This document shows, one piece after another, positions 52,067 through 52,186 of a stretch of DNA of 52,186 nt. The notes below the pieces were generated by a model. The model saw nothing but the letters and a program-made list of their open reading frames with translations, did no database searches and had not been told where the DNA came from. A program made the translations under genes and the position numbers. Source of the stretch: Lysinibacillus composti (GTDB taxonomy: Bacteria > Bacillota > Bacilli > Bacillales_A > Planococcaceae); NCBI RefSeq assembly GCF_016908465.1, contig NZ_JAFBDY010000024.1:1-52186 (forward strand), given 5' to 3'. Numbering within the stretch: position 1 is the first letter of the stretch; each line of letters starts with the position of its first letter.

Positions 52067-52093
52067 AAAGGACTCGTAATATACGAGTCCTTT
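52067..52093 (-). terminator. Terminator of the unseen upstream gene
   Basis: AAAGGACTCGTA and TACGAGTCCTTT form a perfect 12-base stem with a 3-base loop, followed on the minus strand by TTTTATTT. It ends a transcript coming from beyond the window. Confidence 0.88.
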
Positions 52094-52102
52094 CAGATTG
52101 TC

Positions 52103-52146
52103 GACAAAAGGCCTTCAGAATGGTTTCATTCTGAAGGCCTTTTGTC
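52103..52146. terminator. Strong 20-bp hairpin, tandem terminator
   Basis: Left arm 52103-52122 and right arm 52127-52146 are perfectly complementary over 20 bases around a GTTT loop (core AAAGGCCTTCAGAATG). TTTTTG follows on the plus side and the arms end in AAAAGAC/GTCTTTT. It lies just upstream of the other terminator, making a double stop for traffic in both directions. 52147-52186 holds no gene I can identify. Confidence 0.85.
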
Positions 52147-52186
52147 TTTTTGAGATTTTTCGGGTATTTTTCAGTCTTATTTTAAG

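Overview
Everything that can be called a gene here lies on the minus strand, so the window shows, in reverse, the large information-processing locus of a low-GC Gram-positive of the order Bacillales. SigH, YacP, YbxF (RplGB), the zinc-ribbon S14 paralogue, RpmG, a T-box leader and the block radA-yacL-ispD-ispF-gltX-cysS-mrnC-rlmB-yacP-sigH-rpmG-secE-nusG-rplKAJL-ybxB-rpoBC-rplGB-rpsLG-fusA-tuf-S10/spc/alpha are Bacillales landmarks. Protein similarity suggests the Planococcaceae (Lysinibacillus/Solibacillus/Rummeliibacillus neighbourhood). That family placement is inference from remembered sequences, not a database result.

Layout in transcription order (high to low coordinates). (1) 52.1-45.9 kb: a catabolic operon kdgK-eda-uxuA-uxuB-kdgR-gntP. 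It sits behind a sigma-A promoter, an overlapping pair of LacI-type operators and a possible cre site, and it takes fructuronate to pyruvate plus glyceraldehyde-3-phosphate. (2) 45.8-35.3 kb: DNA repair (radA), membrane PIN protein (yacL), isoprenoid genes (ispD, ispF), gltX, a cysteine T-box, cysS, RNA maturation (mrnC, rlmB, yacP), sigH, rpmG and secE. (3) 34.9-23.2 kb: nusG, rplK, rplA, L10-leader/rplJ/rplL, ybxB, rpoB, rpoC. (4) 23.1-18.2 kb: rplGB, rpsL, rpsG, fusA, tuf. (5) 18.0-13.9 kb: an accessory interval. It holds a decayed Bce-type peptide-sensing/ABC cluster (response regulator, kinase stump and permease, all broken; ATPase gone) and an intact YuiF/NhaC-like transporter. (6) 13.8-0 kb: the S10-spc-alpha ribosomal operon from rpsJ to rpoA, which runs off the window.

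Several genes found at fixed places in the Bacillus subtilis order are missing or broken. map, between adk and infA, is a pseudogene made of shuffled-frame fragments. disA is missing between radA and yacL. cysE is missing between gltX and cysS, so its T-box now serves cysS. The ctsR-mcsAB-clpC block is not upstream of radA, where the uronate operon sits instead. I found no CRISPR array, insertion sequence, tRNA or rRNA. The most notable signals are the map pseudogene inside an otherwise perfect ribosomal operon, the pattern of erosion at syntenic sites, and the uronate operon that has a GntP permease but no uronate isomerase.
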